Source of the DNA: an uncultured Bacteroidaceae bacterium
GTDB lineage: Bacteria > Bacteroidota > Bacteroidia > Bacteroidales > Bacteroidaceae
Assembly (NCBI GenBank): GCA_905233285.1
Contig: CAJODY010000008.1
Location: 1-52,106, forward strand
DNA length: 52,106 bases
Direction: 5' to 3'
In this document: piece by piece, positions 1 through 6,848 of the stretch
Numbering within the stretch: position 1 is the stretch's first letter
Layout: each line of letters starts with the position of its first letter
Notes under the pieces: generated by a model
The model's input: only the letters and a program-made list of their open reading frames with translations
Told to the model about the DNA's origin: nothing
The model's database searches: none
Program-made: the position numbers and the translations under genes

Positions 1-55
1 GCTCGACCAAACTGATAAACGCCAATTTTTCTTCTAAACTGTATTTCCGTTTCAT
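1..55 (-). CDS. IS3-type transposase OrfA, N-terminal fragment (runs off the window)
   Basis: The frame begins with ATG at 55 and reads MKRKYSLEEKLAFISLVE before the window ends. An N terminus with a KRKYS..EKL pattern is typical of the helix-turn-helix OrfA protein of IS3/IS150-type elements, which binds the element ends. OrfA is usually expressed with OrfB by programmed frameshifting. Only 18 residues are visible, so the family call is tentative. Its position just inside a plausible terminal repeat supports it. Confidence 0.5.
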   Translation of the reverse strand, partial: MKRKYSLEEKLAFISLVE

Positions 56-92
56 TGTGAACCTTTAAGTTGTGTCCAACTTTCTGGGTTCA
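1..92 (-). mobile_element. End of an IS3-family-like insertion sequence, cut by the window edge
   Basis: Read on the minus strand, bases 92 to 71 begin TGAACCCAGAAAGTTGGACA. This resembles the terminal inverted repeats of IS3/IS150-group elements, which often begin TGAAC or TGTAC and run into a TTGGAC motif. A transposase-like reading frame starts 37 bases inside this end. Only one end is in the window, so neither the partner repeat nor a target-site duplication can be checked. The assignment rests on the end sequence together with the N-terminal residues of the reading frame. Confidence 0.55.
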
Positions 93-109
93 CTTCAGTG
101 AGTGACATA

Positions 110-433
110 TTATTTCTTAACAACCCAACGACCTTCTTTTCTGCCACCTTCACGGATAAGTAAACCCATTTCTTGAAGCAATGCCATTTCACGTTTTATT
201 GTTTTTTCGGACACTTTTATCTTTTGGGTCATTTCTTGAATGGTTATTGTATCATTTGCACTTATTACTTTTAGCATAAGTTCCTGACGCTCAGACAATT
301 CTTTTGGGTCATCTTTTGGGTCACTTTTTACGTTGACTGGGAGGGTGATTCTGACAAAGTGTGGTGTTGAAGTTCTCACATAATTCTTTGGAAGTTGCCG
401 CTTCCAGGTTCTTTGTGATATATGCCGACACAA
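110..433 (-). pseudogene. C-terminal remnant of an AlbA_2/AAA-4 type ATP-binding transcriptional regulator
   Basis: The frame encodes about 107 residues. The recognisable part starts near HFVRITLPVN, the usual end of the ATP-binding core in AlbA_2/divergent AAA-4 proteins. It is followed by a winged-helix segment (SERQELMLKVISAND, then VSEKTIKREMALLQEMG) and ends in EGRWVVKK. Full proteins of this family have 400-600 residues, so most of the gene is missing. The first ~20 residues of the frame are probably not native: on the same strand, in another frame, bases 464-381 encode the start of a PIN-domain toxin. The remnant therefore looks like the right-hand side of a deletion junction next to the insertion sequence end at 92. 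Confidence 0.6.
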
Positions 434-464
434 TTACATTTGTGTCTATAACTGCCTTAATCAT
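321..464 (-). pseudogene. 5' fragment of a PIN-family toxin gene
   Basis: ATG at 464 opens a 47-codon frame beginning MIKAVIDTNVIVSAYITKN and continuing LEAATSKEL. VIDTNVIVSA is the hallmark N terminus of PIN-domain nucleases of the COG1569-like toxin family. The first aspartate of this motif is one of the metal-binding acidic residues. Similarity stops after about 28 codons, near base 381. From there the frame runs out of phase through the AlbA_2/AAA-4 remnant and stops at 321. No downstream PIN acidic residues and no antitoxin gene are present. The fragment cannot make a working nuclease. Confidence 0.6.
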
Positions 465-813
465 AACGCTGTATTATTTCGTGAAAAAACAAGCGGAAAG
501 TGGTAAAAATATATTGTTTCCGCTGGTTTATTAACGAAATATTTGAATTTAGGGTATCATTTTATGGACTATTTAGCTTCATTCTACCGAATAAATTCGG
601 GCGGAAACCGCATTATTTCATCAGTTTCTGTTGATACACGTGTCCATGTCTACCATGTTTTAACTACAGATGACAGGGGGCAGGTAGGATGACAGGGGAC
701 GTGGTGAAACTGTGCGAAGCCAAGTTTACCATAAAGGAAAAGTCCCTCAGATTTGGGTCTGAAGGACTTTCTGGTATTGTCGGCGTAAATAGAAACAGGA
801 TTGATGTCCGATT
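465..813. other. Non-coding decayed stretch
   Basis: I see no convincing gene in these 349 bases. They hold a repeated ATGACAGGGG word (around 668-679 and 688-699) and a hairpin near 739-770 listed separately. Upstream of the PIN fragment the sequence is AT-rich, but no clean TAnnTTTG promoter is visible. Confidence 0.6.
739..770. terminator. Hairpin, probable terminator downstream of the Fic remnant
   Basis: AAAGTCC (739-745) pairs with GGACTTT (764-770), and inside it TCAGA (747-751) pairs with TCTGA (758-762). The loop has six bases and there is one mismatch. T-rich sequence follows the stem only weakly on either strand. It lies 44 bases beyond the stop of the Fic fragment, which suggests it once ended that transcript. 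Confidence 0.5.
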
Positions 814-1164
814 TTATTGTTCCACCAACTCGTAATTGGTGGAGCGCCCTCCTTCGTCGGTCTTGTTGTCAGCATTAATCCACGCGATGAACTGCTCCAT
901 CATCGCTGGCACAGCGTTGCTTGGCGGTGCCTCGAAATGCACTTTCTGCTTGCCCATCGGACCGCTGACGACTTGCATCGGCTCGTCGCCTACACGCCAG
1001 TTGGCAACGGTAATCTTATACCCGTCGCTATAGCCCAGCGGGAAGAAAGCGGCATGCCAGGAACCGTTTATCTCCGCATATGTGCGGTGAATAGAATGGT
1101 TTATCTCCGCAAAATATTCTCGATTTTGCGCCGCAAACGTACGGCTTTTGTATGATATAAACAA
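814..1164 (-). pseudogene. Internal fragment of a Fic-family protein
   Basis: The frame has 116 codons. The stretch from GSWHAAFFPLGYSDGY through VVSGPMGKQKVHFEAPPS to MMEQFIAWIN matches the linker that precedes the Fic domain in DUF4172/Fic proteins, where VVSGP..G...VHFEAP is highly recognisable. Fic proteins transfer AMP or related groups to target hydroxyls through an HPFxxGNGR loop. That loop is absent, because the frame ends about 20 residues after FIAWIN. The N-terminal part is also missing. The piece cannot be catalytic and is best read as a decayed toxin-type gene in the same patch as the PIN and AAA-4 remnants. Confidence 0.6.
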
Positions 1165-1187
1165 GTATTTTGATGGAAAATGACAAA

Positions 1188-1215
1188 AAAAGTGCCCACT
1201 TGAGTGAGCACTTTT
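1188..1215 (-). terminator. Intrinsic terminator of the large fucosidase gene
   Basis: AAAAGTGC (1188-1195) pairs with GCACTTTT (1208-1215), and an inner CACT/AGTG stem lies inside it. On the minus strand the hairpin is followed by a run of seven T. It lies 27 bases past the stop codon at 1242, as expected for the end of that transcript. Confidence 0.8.
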
Positions 1216-1241
1216 GGTTATTCTATTGTGTGAGTATGACG

Positions 1242-4200
1242 TCAGAACTTGAAGATTTTCTTCTTGCCTACGATGTTGAAGCCGCAGACGAGTTGGTTGC
1301 GACGGCGACCGCTAAAGTCGTAGATGGCGCTGTCGGCATCGGGCTGGATGGTGGCATCTGTCTCGATGGTCTCGATTTCATCGGGCACTGAGGGGTTGCC
1401 GAGGTATTCGAGGGTGAAGTGGTCGAATTTGCAGTCGTTGCTGGTGTAGTTCTTGAGGCGCACACCGAATTCGAGTGTACCGTCGGCAATATCGAGAGTG
1501 ATGCTTGCCTTGTTGTTGGTGAGCTGCGTCATATCGGCTTCCTTGTCGTTGGCAAAGAGATAGGCACCCTGATGGATGACGTTGGAAGATGAGGTGACGC
1601 TGAGGCAGTACTTACCCACAGGAAGAGCGGTGATTGTCTGACTCATAGAGCGGTCGGTGAGGTTGCCTGACCCCTGCCACTTGTTGAAGTAGCTTGCACC
1701 CACCTTGGTGGGAAGATAGCTGGAATATTCGCACTCGAAGGCATCGTCGCGCGAGAGTGTCCAGCCTACGGGCTGCTTGGAGTGGAAGTTGTTGTAGCGA
1801 CCAGCGTCGCTATTGTTGATGACATAGGAAATGTCGATGGGATTGTCCTCAGTAGCCTTGTCGAGAGTCTCCACAGCCTCAACATACTTGCCGCGCTGGA
1901 TGGCGTAGAAATCGTAGTGACCGATGCGGTTGCCGCTTGCATTACCGGCAATTTCGTCGGTATCGTCCCAATGGCCGATGTAGGCATTGCCGTTGTTGTT
2001 CTGCAGAGTCCAATAACCCTCGGGAAGATATGCAGGAGCCACGTAGCAGCGGTCGGTCCAACCCTCGCCGTTGTTACCTGTGCGATAGTTCCAGGGATTG
2101 TCGTGCTGCAAGCAGTAGTCGGCATTGTTCACACCCGTGATAACGAGCCACTTGAGATTCTCCACATTGGCACCGGAATAGTTATTGCTGTCGAAGCCGT
2201 CGAAAATCCACAGGGCATCCTTGGTTCCTTCGGGATATACGTCGGCCTGATACCACATGGTCTGATTGGAGGCACCCTGATTGTTGCCGGCACCAAGCAC
2301 CAGACCGTTGTCGGTGTTGGTGTCGTAGATAGCATAGAAGTACTGGCTTACGTCGGAGGGAAGAGCAGTTATCTTCTGCCAGCCCTTCTCCTCGGAATGA
2401 CGGTCGGCAACCTCCTTGGGAACATAGAGAGCCACGCGCTCGGCACGGAACTCCTGAGTGGAGGAACCGTTGAGAAGGTTTGCCTGGAATCCGATATACA
2501 CCTCCGTCTCCTCTTCGAGCTGGAAATAAAGGCCTAACAGTTTCAGGTCGTTGCTGCAGTTGCTGAGTCCGTAGTAGGCAATGGACTGAGCGGGGATGTC
2601 TGCTGTATTGCAGAGTTCCTTGCTCACGAACATATAAGCCTGCTGGCTCAGCTGATAGGCTGCGTTGTAGGCAGCACCGAAGTAGTATTTACCTGCGGGC
2701 ATAGTAATCTTGCGGTAGATGCGTGCATTGGAAAGGTCACCATCGGTGTTCTTACCGGCATCGTTCCACACACCGAGCATGAGAGCCTCATTGCCGGTAT
2801 ATTTGTCGAGACCCTGCTTCGTGCCGTCGCCGCCGTTGGGGATATTGAAGTTCTCAACAGTCCAGTTTGCGGGCTTACCGAAACGGTAGCTGCCACCTGC
2901 TGCACGTGTGAAGGCAGAACCCTCGACGAGATATTCGTTGGTGAGATTGTCCTCAACGACACCACCGAAGACACCGCCGCGATTGCGGTTGTCGTTAACG
3001 TCGTGATATGCAGTAGATAATGCCTCGCGAGCTGTGGCAATCTCTTCTGAGGATGCTGTGGAGGGGAGTTCCTTCACTTCTGCAATAACCGTGCGAAGAG
3101 CCTCGAGTTTGGCAACATTGACCTTACCTGTGTTGTAGGGATGAGCCTGGGGAGCAAGCACCTCCGCAACCTCCTCCATATCGGCAATAATTGACTGGAG
3201 AATCTCGTATTCGGAGCGGTCGTCGTCCTTGAAGCTGACCTTGAAGACAGGAGCTATTGAATTAGGCTTCGTGGAGGGAACCTCAACGGTGAGACCCTCG
3301 ATACCCTGTGCGAAAGGAACATCACCGTAGCCCAGGAGTTCCACCTTATCCACCTCACCGCTATAGGAAGGTTCGACGATGGAGAATGCCTTGAAGGTGA
3401 AGCCGCCTGCAGCGGGCCAGCGCATAATAGTGGCATATACCTTTTCGTCCTTCTGCACATAGCGCACGTCCTTATTGGAATAGTTGTTTCCCTCGTTGAA
3501 ACCCTGCTCGCTGATAGGGTTGACAGCCTCTGCCAGAGGACCTTCACCGAAGCTTTTCCACATACGGGTGCCGTAGATACTCTCGCTGTTGATATCCATC
3601 CATGCCTTGATGCCGTTGAGCACGTTGCGCTCCTTGTCGTCGATGGTACCGTTGCCGCGAATGGGGATGGAGAGAAGCAGGTTACCGTTCTTGGAAATGA
3701 TATCCACAAGCATGGAAATCACCTGCTCAGCACTCTTGTAGTTGGTGTTGTTGATGTCGTAGTGCCAGGAACCGATACAGGTACAGGTCTGCCAGTACTT
3801 GGTCTGTGGACGGTCGGGAATGCCGCGCTCCACATCCCACAGGAGGGACTCCTTCTGACCCTCATCTAGAATCTTACCCATGACAACAACCTGTTGCTGA
3901 CCTTCATGCTGAGCAGCGCTCTTGTTGTAGTAGTGTGTCAGGATATTCAGACCGATGCTCTCGTCGCAACCGTAGAAAGGAAGCACGGTATCGTCGAAAT
4001 ACAGCATGTCAGGCTGATAGTCGTTGATGCACTGCAGCACACGGTTCTGGAATTTCTGCTTGTAGGCAGCCGACGGCAGACTGGCTCCGTTGCCCCAAGC
4101 CCACTGGCTGTGAATGGTGCCGCTGCTGGTCCATCCTGTAGAATGGGTATGATCCTGAGCGTAGAGCTCCTGGGGGTCGTAGCCTTCCCACCATTTGCCT

Positions 4201-4802
4201 ACTCCCTCAGCCTTGGTGAGGTTACCGTCATAGTTCTGTGACGGTTCCATCCATGTCCAAGTGTGGCTGGCATGCATTGACACACCAAGAGGCAAATTAT
4301 ATTTCTTGCAGGCATCGCTCCAACCCTTCACGATATCCTTCTTAGGACCGATATTCACGGAGTTCCACTCCTGATAGGGAGAATCCCAAAGGTCGAAGTT
4401 GTCGTGGTGGTTGCCCAACGTCATGAAGTAGCGGGCACCTACGCTGTGGTAGAGAGATACGAGGGCTTCGGGATCCCATTGGTCGGCTGTCCAGTCGCGA
4501 CACAGCTCCTTGAAACCATACTCAGAGGGGTTGCCGAAGTGGCTGACGTGCCAGTTGTACTGGCCGGAGCCTTCGTAGTACATGAAACGGGCATACCAGT
4601 CGCCGTCCTCGGCCTGACACTGCGGGCCCCAGTGTGCCCAGATTCCAAACTTTGCATCCTTGAACCATTCAGGACATTCCCAATCGCTGAGCGATTCCCA
4701 TGAGTTTTCGAACGAACCAGTCTCAATAGGTACATCTTCCTTTTGAGCGTTCACAGTGGCTGCCATAAGAAGCGACAGCCCTAAAGTAAAATTCTTAATC
4801 AT
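1242..4802 (-). CDS. Large multidomain alpha-L-fucosidase (GH29)
   Basis: The 1186-residue secreted protein is predicted to hydrolyse alpha-L-fucosides of host or dietary glycans. I start it at 4802 because MIKNFTLGLSLLMAATVNAQ is a clean signal peptide. The 44 codons upstream in the same frame cross the promoter region and look non-coding. Residues ~20-470 are GH29: PEWFKDAKFGIWAHWGPQ, GNHHDNFDLWDS and DMLYFDDTVLPFYG, where the Asp after YF is the expected nucleophile. A helical FIVAR-like segment (~525-605), a jelly-roll-like domain (~615-800), an aromatic-rich domain (~805-985), a second jelly-roll (~990-1130) and a tail with IYDFSGRR follow. Typical GH29 proteins have 450-600 residues. 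The non-catalytic half probably binds glycans; that is inference. The AraC gene is divergent. Confidence 0.88.
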   Translation of the reverse strand: MIKNFTLGLSLLMAATVNAQKEDVPIETGSFENSWESLSDWECPEWFKDAKFGIWAHWGPQCQAEDGDWYARFMYYEGSGQYNWHVSHFGNPSEYGFKELCRDWTADQWDPEALVSLYHSVGARYFMTLGNHHDNFDLWDSPYQEWNSVNIGPKKDIVKGWSDACKKYNLPLGVSMHASHTWTWMEPSQNYDGNLTKAEGVGKWWEGYDPQELYAQDHTHSTGWTSSGTIHSQWAWGNGASLPSAAYKQKFQNRVLQCINDYQPDMLYFDDTVLPFYGCDESIGLNILTHYYNKSAAQHEGQQQVVVMGKILDEGQKESLLWDVERGIPDRPQTKYWQTCTCIGSWHYDINNTNYKSAEQVISMLVDIISKNGNLLLSIPIRGNGTIDDKERNVLNGIKAWMDINSESIYGTRMWKSFGEGPLAEAVNPISEQGFNEGNNYSNKDVRYVQKDEKVYATIMRWPAAGGFTFKAFSIVEPSYSGEVDKVELLGYGDVPFAQGIEGLTVEVPSTKPNSIAPVFKVSFKDDDRSEYEILQSIIADMEEVAEVLAPQAHPYNTGKVNVAKLEALRTVIAEVKELPSTASSEEIATAREALSTAYHDVNDNRNRGGVFGGVVEDNLTNEYLVEGSAFTRAAGGSYRFGKPANWTVENFNIPNGGDGTKQGLDKYTGNEALMLGVWNDAGKNTDGDLSNARIYRKITMPAGKYYFGAAYNAAYQLSQQAYMFVSKELCNTADIPAQSIAYYGLSNCSNDLKLLGLYFQLEEETEVYIGFQANLLNGSSTQEFRAERVALYVPKEVADRHSEEKGWQKITALPSDVSQYFYAIYDTNTDNGLVLGAGNNQGASNQTMWYQADVYPEGTKDALWIFDGFDSNNYSGANVENLKWLVITGVNNADYCLQHDNPWNYRTGNNGEGWTDRCYVAPAYLPEGYWTLQNNNGNAYIGHWDDTDEIAGNASGNRIGHYDFYAIQRGKYVEAVETLDKATEDNPIDISYVINNSDAGRYNNFHSKQPVGWTLSRDDAFECEYSSYLPTKVGASYFNKWQGSGNLTDRSMSQTITALPVGKYCLSVTSSSNVIHQGAYLFANDKEADMTQLTNNKASITLDIADGTLEFGVRLKNYTSNDCKFDHFTLEYLGNPSVPDEIETIETDATIQPDADSAIYDFSGRRRNQLVCGFNIVGKKKIFKF

Positions 4803-4859
4803 AAAATATAGTTGAAAGTTTAAAGACAGTGGTAATGTTGAAAGATTATTTTTCGGGTG

Positions 4860-4867
4860 CAAAGTTG
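4860..4867 (-). promoter_or_regulatory. Possible -7 box for the fucosidase gene
   Basis: Read on the minus strand the bases are CAACTTTG, one base off the Bacteroidetes -7 consensus TAnnTTTG. The box lies 57 bases before the fucosidase start at 4802. No good -33 TTG is visible at the expected distance, so this is weak. The region is shared with the divergent AraC promoter. Confidence 0.35.
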
Positions 4868-4940
4868 GGGAATATCCTACGGAAATAATATCATTATTTT
4901 GATTTAGAATAGGACAAAATTGATTTTTTTGCAAGAAAGA

Positions 4941-4973
4941 TTGTCGTCGGAAAACAAAAAATATGTATCTTCG
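4941..4973 (+). promoter_or_regulatory. Promoter of the AraC-type regulator
   Basis: TATCTTCG at 4966-4973 matches the common variant of TAnnTTTG. A TTG at 4941-4943 sits 22 bases upstream. The ATG at 4982 is only nine bases past the box, so the transcript would start almost at that codon. Either the message is leaderless, or translation begins at the second methionine at 5003. Confidence 0.55.
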
Positions 4974-4981
4974 CCATCGGA

Positions 4982-5842
4982 ATGCAGATACCTATTGAAT
5001 CGATGAACCTGCTGATGCTGAACGTTGGTAAGGCGCAGCATCAGGGCGACTGGAACTGGCAGAACGTCAATTCCCCCTGTACGCGTATATATTATGTGTC
5101 GGAGGGTGAGGCGCAGGTGTGTTTCGCTGATAAATGCGTCACCCTCAGTCCCCGTCATCTCTACATGATACCTGCATATACCACCCACTCGTATCAGTGC
5201 AAGGGACACTTCGTTCATTATTATCTGCACGTGTATGAGGGATTCCGCAACGAGATGAACGTGATGGAACTTTATGATTTTCCCAGCGAGGTGGAGGCAG
5301 AGGAGGGTGACGAGCACCTCTTCGAACAGCTCTGCCGTCAGTTTCCTTATGCTAAATTGGCCGACTCCGACCCGCAGACTTACGATAATACGACAAAATT
5401 CGCTGATTACGTACGTCGCTATCACGACCTCGCTCTCTGGGAGAAGATGGAACTCCGTGGAACCACGCTGATGCTATTCTCACGTTTTGTCCGCAAAGCC
5501 ACACTCAGGGTATGGACTCAGGACGAGCGGCTGAAACGAGTGCTCACACATATTCACCGCAATATTTGCAAGAACATCGAGATAGGCGAACTGGCAGATA
5601 TTGCATGTGTCACAAAACCTCACTTGATTCGTCTCTTCAAGAACGAATTGGGAACGTCTCCGATACAATATATAAATCGGAAGAAGATAGAGAAGGCGCA
5701 ACTATTGCTTTTCACTACTGAGAATCCCATCAAGGATATTGCCTTTACCCTTGGTTTCAGCGACCATTCCTACTTTATCCGTCTCTTCCGCAAACTCTCC
5801 GGTACCACTCCTCACGGCTACAGGACTACTTATTGCCTGTAG
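4982..5842 (+). CDS. AraC-family transcriptional regulator
   Basis: The 286-residue protein has a cupin-like sensing half (residues ~25-95, with LSPRHLYMIPAYTTHSY) and a C-terminal pair of helix-turn-helix units (~185-286). These include IEIGELADIACVTKPHLIRL and IKDIAFTLGFSDHSYFIRLF, the second being the standard AraC signature. Proteins of this kind usually bind a sugar or small molecule and activate a neighbouring catabolic gene. The divergent position next to the large fucosidase suggests that gene as the target, by inference. The start could be ATG 4982 or ATG 5003 (see the promoter entry). The 3' end overlaps the convergent glycosyltransferase gene by 17 bases. Confidence 0.85.
   Translation: MQIPIESMNLLMLNVGKAQHQGDWNWQNVNSPCTRIYYVSEGEAQVCFADKCVTLSPRHLYMIPAYTTHSYQCKGHFVHYYLHVYEGFRNEMNVMELYDFPSEVEAEEGDEHLFEQLCRQFPYAKLADSDPQTYDNTTKFADYVRRYHDLALWEKMELRGTTLMLFSRFVRKATLRVWTQDERLKRVLTHIHRNICKNIEIGELADIACVTKPHLIRLFKNELGTSPIQYINRKKIEKAQLLLFTTENPIKDIAFTLGFSDHSYFIRLFRKLSGTTPHGYRTTYCL
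5818..5842. terminator. Shared hairpin at overlapping convergent stop codons
   Basis: CTACAGG (5818-5824) and CCTGTAG (5836-5842) form a perfect seven-pair stem with an 11-base loop. The AraC stop codon and the glycosyltransferase stop codon both lie within it. There is no clear U-run, so termination is only a guess. Both proteins encode their last residues in this stem-loop. Confidence 0.4.
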
Positions 5843-6782
5843 CTTCGGTAATGGTCATATAGTCGATATCGGGCAGATAGCATGCTGGAAAAGCTGCGTC
5901 TGAATTTATCATTTGGACTAGGAGGTCGCTGGTTCCGGTTACGACTTTCCGGCAGAACATACGACCACTTTCGATGAGACGGGAATAGTCGGTTTCATCG
6001 AGGATTTTAATCATTCCGTGGTAGTCGATGAAATGGAGTGGAGTGAGGTATGGAAGTCCGGGATAGTTGGAGTCGTTGTGGAGAAGTCCTTGAACAGCGA
6101 AGGGAGAGTTGAAGATGATAGTCTGCAGGCACATCTCGGAAGGAACGAAGCTGGTTTGGAAGTAGCTACGGAAGGAGGGCTGACGGAGTTTTTCGATTAC
6201 GTATCGGGCACAGTCGGGAGTGATAGCCCAGTAGTCGGAACCTTTGTAGATGTCGCATGGAGTGCCGTCGATAAGTACCTGTGGCGGTTTGTGGAAGAGA
6301 GGTTTCATCAGCCAACGGGAAGCTACGATGAATTTGTTCTTGAGCCATTGGTTGCGCCATTGGAGGTCGCGAAAGAAATGGTAATGGGTGATATAGTCGG
6401 GTTGGAGATGACCAGCTGTCATGTTGTAGCCTGCGATGAACTGACGTTCGGGGTTTTCGTTGAAAAAACGGACGATGCGCTGGGGTGACCACAGGGGGTA
6501 GTCCTGTCCGGAGAGACAGACTATGTGGCTGTAGTCTTTACCGCTATGTACGACGGCAGATAGCAGCTCCTGGTGGTACTCCACCTGACTCCAGCCTCCC
6601 CAACTTATCCAATGACGTGGGACGAAGTGAACCTTGCCCTCGAGAAGGCTGCGGAAGGGGGTGTCGTCGATTTTTGCATCGACATGAACGTAGAAGTCTC
6701 CATGGGTTGAGAGACGCTCTACTAGCCTCAGGAGATGGGGTGCATCGGTATAGGCTGAGATGATATATGCTATTTTTTTCAT
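5826..6782 (-). CDS. Core-2/I-branching type glycosyltransferase (GT14-like)
   Basis: The 318-residue protein starts at MKKIAYIISAYTDAPHLLRL. Segments HVDAKIDDTPF, HWISWGGWSQVEYHQELL, YSHIVCLSGQDYPLW and GSDYWAITPDCARYV follow the pattern of bacterial beta-1,6-N-acetylglucosaminyltransferase-like proteins of GT14. Members add branching GlcNAc or xylose in eukaryotes; bacterial members usually act in surface glycan synthesis. The same frame stays open 234 codons further upstream, but that part crosses the promoter and antisense of the next gene and is not real. A TAACTTTG box 20 bases before the ATG supports this start. It is divergent from the polysaccharide operon and may work with it. Confidence 0.75.
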   Translation of the reverse strand: MKKIAYIISAYTDAPHLLRLVERLSTHGDFYVHVDAKIDDTPFRSLLEGKVHFVPRHWISWGGWSQVEYHQELLSAVVHSGKDYSHIVCLSGQDYPLWSPQRIVRFFNENPERQFIAGYNMTAGHLQPDYITHYHFFRDLQWRNQWLKNKFIVASRWLMKPLFHKPPQVLIDGTPCDIYKGSDYWAITPDCARYVIEKLRQPSFRSYFQTSFVPSEMCLQTIIFNSPFAVQGLLHNDSNYPGLPYLTPLHFIDYHGMIKILDETDYSRLIESGRMFCRKVVTGTSDLLVQMINSDAAFPACYLPDIDYMTITEATGNK

Positions 6783-6799
6783 CAGAAAACGGATGTCTG

Positions 6800-6831
6800 T
6801 TGCAAAGTTATAAATAAAATTCGTACCTTCG
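6800..6831. promoter_or_regulatory. Overlapping divergent promoters between GT14 and the polysaccharide operon
   Basis: For the plus-strand operon, TTG (6800-6802) and TACCTTCG (6824-6831) are 21 bases apart and end 17 bases before the ATG at 6849. For the minus-strand gene, TAACTTTG is read from 6810 to 6803, a perfect TAnnTTTG match 20 bases before its ATG. The minus -7 box directly abuts the plus -33 element, so two polymerases could not bind at once. Confidence 0.65.
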
Positions 6832-6848
6832 CATGCAAAAGAGAAAAA

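Noticed and set aside
465-813. tRNA or small RNA gene in the left gap
   Set aside because: I saw no cloverleaf or strong promoter-terminator pair, only a hairpin linked to the Fic remnant.
1242-1400. Type IX secretion C-terminal signal on the large fucosidase
   Set aside because: The tail has the IYDFSGRR-like pattern, but I cannot match the full domain, so I only describe it as a tail.
4803-4934. Upstream extension of the large fucosidase by 44 codons
   Set aside because: The extra residues do not look like a leader and the signal peptide starts at 4802.
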